64,000 nucleotides of DNA, taken from the NCBI GenBank assembly GCA_008330645.1, contig VLTN01000076.1, positions 62,001 to 126,000 on the forward strand. Reading direction: 5' to 3'. Position 1 is the first letter of the stretch, and the number at the start of each line of letters is the position of its first letter. Positions 35,315 through 44,087 of this stretch are shown here, in pieces. The stretch is from Cafeteria roenbergensis (Eukaryota > Sar > Bigyra > Bicosoecida > Cafeteriaceae). Made by a program: the position numbers and the translations under genes. Below the pieces are notes generated by a model. It had not been told where the DNA came from, did no database searches, and saw nothing but the letters and a program-made list of their open reading frames with translations.

Positions 35315-36246
35315 GCGGCGCGGCCGGGGCGGGCGCGCCCCACTCCGCGGCGAAGGCACGGTGCCCGCCCGCCCCACGCGCCTCAGTTGTTCCTGTTCAA
35401 GCTTGCATTGTGTGAAGTTGGCGCGCCCACCGGAGAACAAATCACGACCGGGCGCGCACCGGCCGGAGCAGCTCCGCTCTGCGGCACGATGATGCGCGCG
35501 TCACGCATCCTCTCGCCGTGAAGCGCGGCTAGTGCTTGGCGGCGAAGGAAGCTGGCTCTTACGCAACGCGCCTGGATGATGTCGCGGCTGGCGGCGAGAC
35601 ACCACCAGCCCCCAGGCTCCTCCCACCCGCACCACCCCTAGCCCCTCTCGCTCCATCGGCATGCGAGGTGTGCGCGCGCGTGTGTGTGCTCCAGGGGGTG
35701 CGCTTGAGTCTGGCTCTTTGCCTCAGCCCTGTGCCTCTGTGTCCGAATCGGCGCGATTCCGGCAGCATTTCGCAACGGCGGCGGCGCAGTCTCCCTTCCC
35801 CGCAATGGATCTCGGACAACTTAAGCCCCGCGAGCCCTGCTTCGTCGTGGCGCAAGCGCCCGTGGTCACGCCCAATCCGCCATGCCTCAGTGCTGTCAAG
35901 GGTGGCCCGGCGAGGCCATCCCGAAGCGACGCGAGCAGGAAGTCGTCCCAGGAGTGGAGACTAGGGCGGGCTGGGCTCTCCGCCCACAGGTCTGGCGCCC
36001 CGTCGCAAGGGGCCAGCGCGAGGCCTTTTTCGCGGCGTGGGGGTCCCTGGCCGCACCCGTGCTCAATGCGCCAGTTTGCCGGCAGAGCAGCCGTCGTTGT
36101 CAGTGCCAGCCCGAGGCGCAATCGGCCGCGTCGCGACCCCTCAGTCACTCCGGGACTCGCGTCTCGGTGCTCGTGCGAAGGCAGAGTCCGGCACATTCGC
36201 GTGCGTCGGGACCCCGAGGCTCCGCCGCCTCTCCCCGGCGCTCAGA
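35315..36246. other. Intergenic region between synthase and RPB4
   Basis: 932 bp. It contains several open frames on both strands but none with a family motif, repeat or RNA structure that I recognise. It should include the RPB4 promoter. Confidence 0.4.
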
Positions 36247-36999
36247 ATGTCCAGCTTTGTGGGCGGCGACGACGACGACTACGAGCACGACGCGCAGGTC
36301 GGCGGCGCGATGGGGGGCAACGCTTTCATCGGGGACGACGACCTGGACGATGCTGGCGGTGCGTCTCCGAGCGCGGGCGGCGAGGGAGCGTCCAGCTCGT
36401 CGGCCGCTGCAGCTGCGGGCGCTGCCTCAGCGAGCGGCGGTGCCGGCCCAGGCTACGACAGCGTTGCGGAGCAGGAGGCCGCCCTGGCTGAGGCTGCACG
36501 CTTGCGCGCCGAGCAAGAGGCTGCTGCGCTCCGCCCCGAGGACGCGTCGCGGCTGCACTTCGGGCCGGACCTGGCCCGTGTGGAGGCCGAGTTTTTGACC
36601 AACACAGAGGCCGCAATTGTGCTCAAGGCGCTCGCGGACAAGGCCGCGTCCACGGGCCGCGAAAAGACGAGCGACACCTTTTTGCGCAGCCGCGAGTACG
36701 CCGCGGCCTTTGGGCTGGGCAGCAAGGGCGAGGCGGACGAGGCGCGCGCGGCCGCCGACGAGCTGCGCACGCAGCTCCTCGAGCGCACGTTTGCGTCGGG
36801 CGCCTCGACGGAACTGCCCGGCGGGGCCCTCGGCGACCGCCTGCACAAGTTTGAGGTGGCCAGCCTTGGCAACCTGCGCCCCTCCGACGCCGCGGCGGCG
36901 CGCACGCTCATTCCCTCGCTCTCCCGGTTCGACGACTCCGACGTTCGCACGATGCTCATCACGGTGGCGCGCTGCGTCGGCCGGCTGGACGGCGAGTGA
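36247..36999 (+). CDS. RPB4: DNA-directed RNA polymerase II subunit Rpb4
   Basis: A 250-residue single-exon protein. The C-terminal half matches Rpb4. LHFGPDLARVEAEFLTNTEA corresponds to the N-terminal helix that docks Rpb7. DRLHKFEVASLGNLRPSDAA followed by ARTLIPSLSRFDDSDVRTML matches the HRDC-like core (compare KFELACLANLCPETAEE...ALIPSLEGRFEDEEL in animals). With Rpb7 it forms the stalk of polymerase II. The N-terminal 90 residues are an Asp-rich then Ala/Ser-rich extension, longer than in animals and low in complexity. The ATG at 36247 precedes the acidic start; a further upstream in-frame stretch has no Rpb4 similarity and was left out. Confidence 0.88.
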   Translation: MSSFVGGDDDDYEHDAQVGGAMGGNAFIGDDDLDDAGGASPSAGGEGASSSSAAAAAGAASASGGAGPGYDSVAEQEAALAEAARLRAEQEAAALRPEDASRLHFGPDLARVEAEFLTNTEAAIVLKALADKAASTGREKTSDTFLRSREYAAAFGLGSKGEADEARAAADELRTQLLERTFASGASTELPGGALGDRLHKFEVASLGNLRPSDAAAARTLIPSLSRFDDSDVRTMLITVARCVGRLDGE

Positions 37000-37417
37000 G
37001 GGGGCGTGCACGCCCGTGTGCATGCGTGCGTGTGCGTGCGCGGCCGAGGGCGCCGGCGGCTGGGTTCGCTGCCCCGCTCCGCGCAAGTCGCTTGAACGAC
37101 GCATTGACGCAACGGACGCTCACGCAACACTCAGACAAAACACGCAAAACGGGCTCCGACCCGACGTCCCGCACTGGCAGCGCACGGGGGCCGCAACACT
37201 GCCCGCTGCCTCGGTCCAGCGCCGGCGCGGCCGCTGAGCTGCCAGTGTGGGGCGCGGCCACCGAGCTGCCGGCCAAGTGGCCCTCTCCTCCATTCCCCCC
37301 CTCATCCCCCCGCTCGCCCCCCCATCCCCCCCCCCCACACCAGGCGCGCGCGATCACTCCGCTCAACCCCCTCAGGCGCGCGCGATCACTCCGCTCAACC
37401 CCCTCAGGCGCGCGCGA
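37000..37417. other. Convergent 3' region of RPB4 and the EGF-like gene
   Basis: It contains (TG)n/(CG)n-rich sequence just after the RPB4 stop, a C-rich stretch at about 37290-37340, and most of a 32-bp tandem repeat. No gene was seen. Confidence 0.5.
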
Positions 37418-37427
37418 TCACTCCCGG
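37341..37427. repeat. 32-bp tandem repeat (2.6 copies) spanning the stop of the EGF-like gene
   Basis: Exact units begin at 37341, 37373 and 37405, each starting CAGGCGCGCGCGATCACTCC. The last copy includes the TGA stop (37418-37420 on the minus strand) of the adjacent gene, so the array arose by duplicating the end of that gene. Confidence 0.9.
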
Positions 37428-38640
37428 TCGTCCTCCGCCTGCAGCCTGTCCGCGAGCGCCTTGTTGCACCAGGCGTGGATGATCGCTGCGCACATCTTGG
37501 GGCAGGCGGCGAAGTGTCCAATGTGCTTGTCCTTGGTGCACGTGTCGTGGTGCCGCTCCAGGGAGCTCATACTGCAGTCCTTGTACAGCTTGAGGTCGTT
37601 GATGGCCGTGACAAACTGCGGAACAGTGCCACAGCGGGGGAGGTGCACGCACGGGCGCGCGCGAGCGGCCGGGTGGGTGGGCCAAGGCTAGGGCTGGGGC
37701 AACGCCGCGGATTCGCGCGCTGCTGGCAGAGCCGGAGCCGGTGTGGCGGCCGCGGCAGGAGGCAGCGGCAGGAGGCAGTGGCAGGAGGCAGCGGCAGAGG
37801 CAGCGGCAGGAGGCAGCGGCAGAGGCAGCGGCAGGAGGCAGCGGCATGAGGCAGCGGCAGGAGGCAGCGGCATGAGGCAGCGACGTGGAGAGTGGCCTCA
37901 GCGCCCGTTGCGCGGAGCCAAGCTGCGCCCCCGCGCCGCCAGGACCCGCCAGCCACTCACCCTGGCGCAGACGTACTTGTACGAGAGCGCGTAGTCGAAG
38001 CAGGCGCCGTTGGCCGCATCGGCGGTCAGCCTGCACGCCTCGAGCACGTCCGGGTCCGTGGAGAGGTCCATAGGCGTGCCCTGGATGGGGATCGCCTTGG
38101 CGGCCTTGTAGTTTGTCCTGGAGCAGTCATCGCCCGTCCACTCGTCCTCGCAGTCGCACTCGCTGCGAGCGCACGGCAGCAAGGCGCGGCAGGGGATGGC
38201 GGCACCGTCGTCGACCACGGGCGCGACCTGCGCGACTCCCCCCCCCCCCCCCCAAAGACGACACGCCTCAAGGCCTGGCACGCGCGCTCGCACTCCGTGG
38301 GACTCGCTTGGCCGCTCGGGGCATGTGGACGGTGCGGGGCCTGCGAGGCATGCGCTCACCCGGTGTCCTCGTCGCAGGCGCCGTGGTCATTGCACACCGG
38401 GTTTCCCGGGCACTCCTTTGGCCCGTCGTCGACGGCCGATTCTGTAGTTGTGTCGGGCTCGCTGGGCCTCGCCGCTCGGAAACGGTGTCCTGCGCCAGCG
38501 AGGGAGGGCCGCGTCAGCCTCGCCGACTTGGCGCCGGAGTTCTTGCTCAGCGTGGCTGCGCCCGGGGCCTCAAGCCCCGCCGCGACGGCCAGGAACAGCA
38601 GCAGCACGAACGCGAGAAGCGCCGCAGAAGGGCCCCTCAT
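37418..38640 (-). CDS. Secreted protein with one EGF-like domain and a Cys-rich C-terminal domain
   Basis: Exons 38640-38360, 38162-37961 and 37615-37418 (minus strand) join in frame to 226 residues. Residues 1-22 are a classic signal peptide (LLAFVLLLFLAVAAG). The EGF-like domain is rebuilt across the first splice: ECPGNPVCNDHGACDEDTG from exon 1 and ECDCEDEWTGDDC from exon 2 give the six Cys in the usual order with the G-x-x-C end. Reading to the acceptor at 38163 gives this pattern, while an earlier AG breaks it, which fixes the junction. The rest has about eight more Cys (VCAR, KDCSM, HHDTC, AACPKMCAA, HAWC), suggesting a second disulphide-rich domain I do not recognise. There is no C-terminal membrane helix. 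It is divergent from the nucleoside hydrolase, only 168 bp apart. Confidence 0.75.
37755..37882. repeat. GGCAG-rich minisatellite in intron
   Basis: About ten imperfect copies of a roughly 12-bp GGCAGCGGCAGGA-like unit, with 6-bp indels and TGA variants. It fills much of the second intron (37616-37960) of the EGF-like gene. Confidence 0.85.
38238..38253. repeat. C16 homopolymer in EGF-like gene intron 1
   Basis: Sixteen consecutive cytosines on the plus strand (G-run in the transcript), about 75 bases upstream of the assigned acceptor. Confidence 0.9.
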
Positions 38641-38808
38641 CGTGCGGCGGCCGCCGCGCTGCAGCGTGCCGCTGCGGCTGGGGGTTGGTGAGCGGTCGCT
38701 CGGGCGGCCGGCTCTGCCGGAAAATGTGTGGAGGCCAATCCTGGAACGTGCCGCCCTGTCGGTGCACGCGCGCGCGCACCTCGGCTGCTCCGGAGCGCCG
38801 TCCTACCG
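38641..38808. promoter_or_regulatory. Short shared upstream region of two divergent genes
   Basis: Only 168 bp separate the ATG of the secreted EGF-like gene (-) from the ATG of the nucleoside hydrolase (+). Both promoters must lie here or extend into the genes. No TATA box is visible. This is inferred from spacing alone. Confidence 0.4.
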
Positions 38809-39969
38809 ATGGCAGCACACAGTGACGCGTCTGAGCGCCCGCGCGTTTGCGTGCTGGACGTGGATGCGGGCGTGGACGACGCGCAAGCCATTGTCGCAGT
38901 TGTGCTGTCCCCGGAAGCCCGCGCCGGCAAGCTGGTGGTGGCGGCCATCACGTGCGTGACAGGCAACGTGCCGGCGGACGAGGTACTTCTCAACGTCAAG
39001 GCGGTGCTTGCCGCGTGCGGCCCCGAGGCCGAGGCGATTCCCGTCTTTGCGGGAGCCGCGCGCCCGCTGGTGGCTGACTACGAGGACGCCCGCTACTGGC
39101 ACGGCGAAGACGGGCTCGGCGGGGCCCGCGCCAAGTGGACGCCAACAGCCTCGGCCGTGGCCGTGTCTGGCACGGAGACCGCTCCGGCGGCGCTGTGGCG
39201 GCTGGCGCAGGAGCACGAGGGCCGGCTGGAGCTGCTCGCGCTCGGGCCGCTCACAAACGTTGCTGTGGCGTGCCTGCTGTACCCGCGGCTTCCGCGGCTG
39301 CTGCGGCGCGCAGTGGTGATGGGGGGAACGAGCCGCATGACCGGTAACCTCGGCGCCGCGCTGGAGTACAACTTCGCGGCCGACCCCGAGGCCGCAGCCT
39401 CGGCCCTGAGCCCGCAGGCCCTGGGGGGGGGCGTGGGCGGCGAGGCGCTCTCGGCCAGCGACGAGGACGCGTTCCTGTCCGCGGGGCGCCGGCCCGTGGA
39501 GGTGGTCGCGTGGGAGGCTTCCTTGGACGCGGCCCTGCCCGTCGACTGGTGCCGCGGCGGCGACTGGCTCGGGGCGCCCGACAGCACGGCGGCGGAGATG
39601 CTGCGCGACGCGTCCGAGCTCGTGCTGTCGCGGCTGGAGGAGGGCGGCGAGACGACCTATCCGTGCGCCGACGCGGTGGCCGCTGCGGTGCTGCTGAGAC
39701 CTGAGGCGACCGTTACCGGGGCGGTGGTGCGCGCTGCCAAAGTGGAGACGTCCCCCGGGCTCTGCCGCGGGGCGCTGGTGCTGGACCACCGCCCGAGCCA
39801 CGTTCCCCCGGGCGACAGAGCCGAGGCCGGACCGGCCACGGGCGCCACCATCGACCGCCCCGGGGCCAAGGCCTGGCGGCCCGAGGCGGGGTGGGGCGTG
39901 TGCGAGGTCGCCACAGGCCTCAGCACCGCGGCGGTGCAGGCGATGCTCGCAGACAGCGTCAAGCCCTAG
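38809..39969 (+). CDS. Inosine/uridine-preferring nucleoside hydrolase family protein
   Basis: A 386-residue single-exon protein. The N-terminal calcium-binding motif reads DVDAGVDDAQA; the family usual is DTDPGxDDA, and all four Asp are kept with Pro to Ala. Further blocks are ITCVTGNV, the LALGPLTNVAVAC segment, AVVMGGTSRMTGN, and EYNFAADPEAA, the counterpart of the E-F-N-x-x-x-DPEA ribose-binding loop. The family cleaves the N-glycosidic bond of nucleosides for salvage. Near the C-terminus the catalytic-site His-Asp pair reads CADAVAAAVLL: Asp is kept but the preceding His is Ala, as the His is also missing in some purine-specific members. An insert of about 20 residues with a G-run (near 39424) lies after the DPEAA block. 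The start chosen is the first ATG before the motif. Confidence 0.85.
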   Translation: MAAHSDASERPRVCVLDVDAGVDDAQAIVAVVLSPEARAGKLVVAAITCVTGNVPADEVLLNVKAVLAACGPEAEAIPVFAGAARPLVADYEDARYWHGEDGLGGARAKWTPTASAVAVSGTETAPAALWRLAQEHEGRLELLALGPLTNVAVACLLYPRLPRLLRRAVVMGGTSRMTGNLGAALEYNFAADPEAAASALSPQALGGGVGGEALSASDEDAFLSAGRRPVEVVAWEASLDAALPVDWCRGGDWLGAPDSTAAEMLRDASELVLSRLEEGGETTYPCADAVAAAVLLRPEATVTGAVVRAAKVETSPGLCRGALVLDHRPSHVPPGDRAEAGPATGATIDRPGAKAWRPEAGWGVCEVATGLSTAAVQAMLADSVKP

Positions 39970-40789
39970 AGGCGCAAATGCCCAGCCGTCGAGCAACGGC
40001 TGCTGCCCCGCAACAGCGAACGAGATGTTTGTTTGGCACGCTCGCATGGGCAGAAGCGCGCGGGTCGTGGCAGCCGCGCGTTGGAGCGCCCGACGAGGCC
40101 TTTCAACCAGGGCGGCGAGACCGCGTGTTTCAAGGCCGCAAGCGCATCGCTGCTGCCCGAGCAATCGGCGCCGCCAGTCCGCGAGGCGAACCCGTCACGT
40201 CGGCGCAGTGGCCCACACACGCACGCCCAAGCAGCCCCGCAGCCCATGCCACAAGGGCTCTCAGCATCACTGGTCGGGGGGAGGGGAACGTTCGAAGCAT
40301 GCAATCAAGCTTCGCAGCGGGTTTTGCAGGCCGAGACCATCACGGGTGCGTTTCGCTGCTGCTGGCGGCCGCTCTTGCTCGCGCGATTGTGGCTTGTAGG
40401 TCAGCCCCCGGTTGGCAGAATGGAGGGCGACGCTGAACGAGCAGCGTGCGCTCACCGACGCGGTCTGTCAGCAAGCGTGGGCCGTGGGGAGCGTAGCAGT
40501 CGTGACGCTCGCTGAGCTGAGGCAAAGCGGGCGAGGTAGCAATGGCACGCTGCGTGCTTCGCTCGGCCGAGCACCGGCATCGCTCCGCCGCGTGACGGGG
40601 CCATGCGCGTGCTTGGACGGCGACTGCAACGAGCTGCGGATCGGGCCGACCGTGATGCCGCATTTGCCTCATTGCAAGCAAGCCACACAGCTGACCCATC
40701 GCTGCAGCAGCGTTGCCGCTGCGCGGGTTCCAGCACTGCTGCCGGCCTGACTGCTGCGCGCGGGTGCATGCCTTTTGGGGGGCTTGGGC
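39970..40789. other. Convergent intergenic region
   Basis: 820 bp between the 3' ends of the nucleoside hydrolase and the RBBP4-like gene. Only short frames without motif are seen. No tRNA cloverleaf or repeat was found. Confidence 0.45.
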
Positions 40790-43537
40790 TCAAGAGTCCT
40801 GGGTCTCAGCGCCGACAGCCAGCGCCAGCGGCCGCCACAGCTGAAGCGTTCCCCCGCCTGCGATGGCCGGGTTTGCTGAGTCGTCGCTGAGAGAGAGCAG
40901 CAGCCAGCCGTCCGCCCACGAGGCGGGGTCGTGCTCGCAGCCTCGCGGCAGGCCAGCGGCTGAGGTGGCTGTGACGCCAGGCGTCGTCGAGTCGGCTACG
41001 GCGGGGGCTTGCACGCCTGGGCCCGCTGCGGCAGCGGAAGCGGAGGCGGCCGACGACGATGACGATGACGACGACGACGACGACGACGATGACGATGACG
41101 AGGAGGCGGTCGAAGGCGAGGGGGCTCGCGCGGCCGCAGGCGGCGGCGCGTCGGGGCACCAGCGCAGGTCGGACATGGCTGGCGAGCGGTGGCCGCGGTG
41201 CACAAACAGAGCAGCCGGCGGCGCCATCGGCACGGCGTCAGCCTTGGGGTCCTTGGCAAGCGCGCCCCATTTGCCCGAGGGGGCGTGCTGGCGTCGCGGC
41301 GACTGGCCGGCGGCGCCCCCCGGGCCGGACGCGAGCAGGGCGTCGACGTCCCAGATCACCGACACGCCGTCCCCGCCTGCGCTAGCCATAACGCGGCGGC
41401 GGCCGGTGCTGCCCGCCCAGGGAGCCCACACCGTCGCCGTGACGCCGTCTCCGCCCGCGCCGTGCATGCCGGCGGTGGCGGCGAGGAAGGGCGCGCCGCC
41501 GACCGGCAGCGGCTCGTTCGGGCCCTGCTGGGAGCCTCCCGGCGACAGCGGCGCGCCCTGGGCATGCGGCCTCACGGGGGGCTGCCACGGCGACTCGTCT
41601 TCGTCGTCCTCGTCGTCCACCTCGTCCGCGTAGGCCGCTGTGCCCGCCTCGGCCGGGGCGGCCGTGAGCACGGCCCCGCGCTGCACGGCTCGACAGTCCC
41701 ACACGCGCACGACGCCGTCCTGCCTGCCCACGGCGAGCAGCCACTCGCTCGCCCGGTCGTCCGCCCCGGGGCACCACGCCACCGTCTGTCCGTCGCCGGC
41801 CTCCGGGGGCGCTGCCGCCAGAGCCACCAGGCCTCGGCCCGCCGCCAGCCCCGCCCCCACGCGGCTGTCCCAGATCCACACCCCGGAGTCCTCGCCCACG
41901 CTGGCGAGGACGGCGCCTGCCCCCGCCCCCGCAAGCTTGAAGGCCACGTCGTCGACGCCGCCCTGCACCAGCATTCGGCCGTCGGCTGCGGGGGCCGGGG
42001 CGGTCAGGCCCCCGAGTCGGTGGCGGGGCTGCAGCGTGGGGGGCGCGTCGGCGAGGCCGGTGCGCCTGGCGGGCGAGGCAGCTTGCGGCCCGTCCAGCGG
42101 CGGCAGCGCGCCGGCCGCGGCGTCGCCCAGGCTCCACACCAGGACGCGCCGATCGCGACCCCCCGAGGCCACGTCGTGCGCAACGGGGCTCGTGTCCAGG
42201 GCAAAAGGGGCATCCGCCGTGTGGCCGTGCAGCCTGCGACCGGAGGAAGCCGGGAGTGGGGGCGGGGGCGGGGGCGGGGGCGGGGAAGGTGGTGGTGGTG
42301 GCGGCGACACAAGCTGCTGGCGTCAGCTTGAGCAGGCAGCGGGGGCGCCGCTGGGGCGTGAGCGGGCGTCCCCGCGCCCGCAGGGCGGTCGGGGCACGGC
42401 GAGCTCACTCGAGGTCCGCGGCGTCGCAGTGAACCCTGCCGCGGACGGCCGGGGAGCTGCTGCCTCGCGCCTCCGCCTCAGCGGACACGTCCCACACATG
42501 CAGCAGCCGCGAGTCGGAGTGGGTCACCACCACATCGGAGCAGGTCCGGAGAGCGCTGCGGCGGCATCGTCGCGGGCCAAAGAGGGGTTCTCAGCATCAG
42601 AGGGGGTGAAGCGGAGGGGCGGGGGCTGGTGTGTGCGCGTGCGGGCGGTGGCTCGCGCTGGTTGCAGGCTCGGGCCGGGTGCGGGCGCAGGCGCGTCGCT
42701 GGGGCCCCGGGGCGGAGGGGGAGCCTGCGCGGGTCATGCCGCTCACCGGACCCTGTTGACCTCGCCCGGGTGAACGATGCGCCGCCGCGGCAGGACGCGC
42801 GAGGAGCCGGTGGCGTGCGCGATGCGCTTGAGACTGTGCGGCTGGCTGGTGTTGGGCCGCTGCACCACTGCGTCGGCCACCGTGAGCCAGCAGGGGATGC
42901 CCTCCCACTCGCCGCGGGAGGCGTCGAACGCCGCATCTGCGGGCGTGAGGGGCCGAGAGCGTGCGAGGCGGCTCGGAGCGTTGGAGGCGGCGCCGAGGGC
43001 GCTGGCGGGGCAGACGCGCCCACGGGGGGCCGGGAAGGGGCCGGGGGGCGAGCGCGCACGTGGCGGATGGGCGTGTGAGTGTCTGTGCGGGGGGGGGGGG
43101 GGGGCGCCGTGAGCAGCAGACGGCTGCAAGCGCCTCTGCGCCGCCTGCGAGCGGGTCTGCCTGCGCGTCGGGCCGGAAGCGGGACCCTCGCTGCCCCGTG
43201 CCCCCTGCGCCTCCCCCGAACGCAGCGAATGCGTCTCACCTGTCCGGGTCGCAAACACGAAGCCGCGCATGTACGCCCCCTTGGCCACCAGGTCTGCCTC
43301 CGCCACTCCTGCCTTGCCCACCAGCGCGCTCGTCGCTGCAAGCTTTGCAGGGTCGCCACCGGCCTTGAGCCGCAGCGACGCCGCCATGGAGAGCGGCCGG
43401 ACGCCAAGGAAGTCGGCGCTCAGGGAGCCCCACTCGAGGAAGGTGGAGCACAGCCAGTCGTACGTGAAGGGCACGTTGCGCCGCCACGCCTCGTACACGC
43501 CCGCATCGCAGCAGGCCGGGTCCGCCGCGCTCGCCAT
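40790..43537 (-). CDS. RBBP4/MSI1-type histone-binding WD40 protein
   Basis: Minus-strand exons 43537-43240, 42936-42747, 42555-42409 and 42233-40790 join in frame (GTGAGN...GCAG) to 692 residues. The N-terminal helix region reads YEAWRRNVPFTYDWLCSTFLEW, matching YKIWKKNTPFLYDLV...LEWPSL of RBBP4. HPGEVNRVRA matches HEGEVNRARY. Later blades read VVVTHSDSRLLHVWDV, LHGHTADAPFALD, VASGGRDRRVLVWSL, FVHRGHRS...DLRWCPDAP and GGGTLQLWRP (compare [20 protein letters not shown]...IMQVWQM). Such proteins serve in CAF-1, PRC2, NuRD/HDAC and HAT1 complexes. It is about 270 residues longer than usual because of low-complexity inserts, including an acidic loop and a run of about 19 Ser near the last blade, so a distant relative of the WRAP/GRWD type is not excluded. 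Confidence 0.8.
41051..41102. repeat. GAC/GAT repeat coding for poly-Ser on the minus strand
   Basis: About 17 GAC/GAT units, read on the coding minus strand as GTC/ATC-type repeats in the Ser frame. They form a poly-serine loop in the RBBP4-like protein. Confidence 0.85.
43087..43104. repeat. G-homopolymer in RBBP4-like intron 1
   Basis: A run of about 18 guanines on the plus strand (C-run in the transcript) in the 303-bp intron 42937-43239. Confidence 0.85.
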
Positions 43538-44087
43538 GGATCACAGGCCCACAGCAGCAGCCGTTGGCACGGGCGGCTTTCGCCAGGGACCGCCTTTGGG
43601 GAGTCTTGCGAGCGGCCGAGCGCCCGTTCAAATAATGCGGCAGCGGCCCCGAGCTGCTTTGGTCGCTGCTGGGCCGGGGGGCGAGGCTAGTAAGCCTTGC
43701 GGGCGATAGGCACCAGCGGTTTGGGCGATTCTCCCGTCGGCAGGGTGCAGTTGCGGCCCGGCCTGGGGGCCTGCGGGCGGCGGGCAGCGCAGCCGAGCGC
43801 TCGTCGCAGCAGGGCTCGCGATCGACCAAGGGCCTCGAGCCGGAGAAGCAGGCAGCGGAGCCAATTGCAACCAACTCCGTGCCTAGTCTGCGCTGAACTC
43901 GGGACGACTGCGGCACAACCGCCGCACGCGGCAACCGCTGACACCCGCGGACTGCGACGGCTCCTGTCTGCGCCCCGCGGTCCTCGGACCTCGCATTGGC
44001 CGTGGCGCACACCCGTGGCCGCGGCTGGGTGTGGAGGCTCGCTCGCGAACAAGGCAAGAGGCAGCAGCGCCCGTGCGCGCCCCGAGC
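43538..44087. other. Divergent intergenic region (RBBP4-like / K+ channel)
   Basis: 550 bp between two outward-facing genes, presumed to hold both promoters. No TATA box, repeat or RNA gene was recognised. Confidence 0.4.

Noticed and set aside
31388-35440. 1,350-codon open frame on the minus strand over the synthase
   Set aside because: It is the antisense shadow of a highly conserved plus-strand gene; its translation is His/Leu/Gly-rich without motifs.
35536-35964. 142-codon frame between the synthase and RPB4
   Set aside because: Translation is Arg/Pro/Ser-rich and no motif, splice partner or conserved segment was recognised.
38163-38230. Earlier acceptor at 38228 for the EGF-like gene
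   Set aside because: It breaks phase with exon 1 and puts extra Cys inside the EGF pattern. The acceptor at 38163 restores six Cys exactly.
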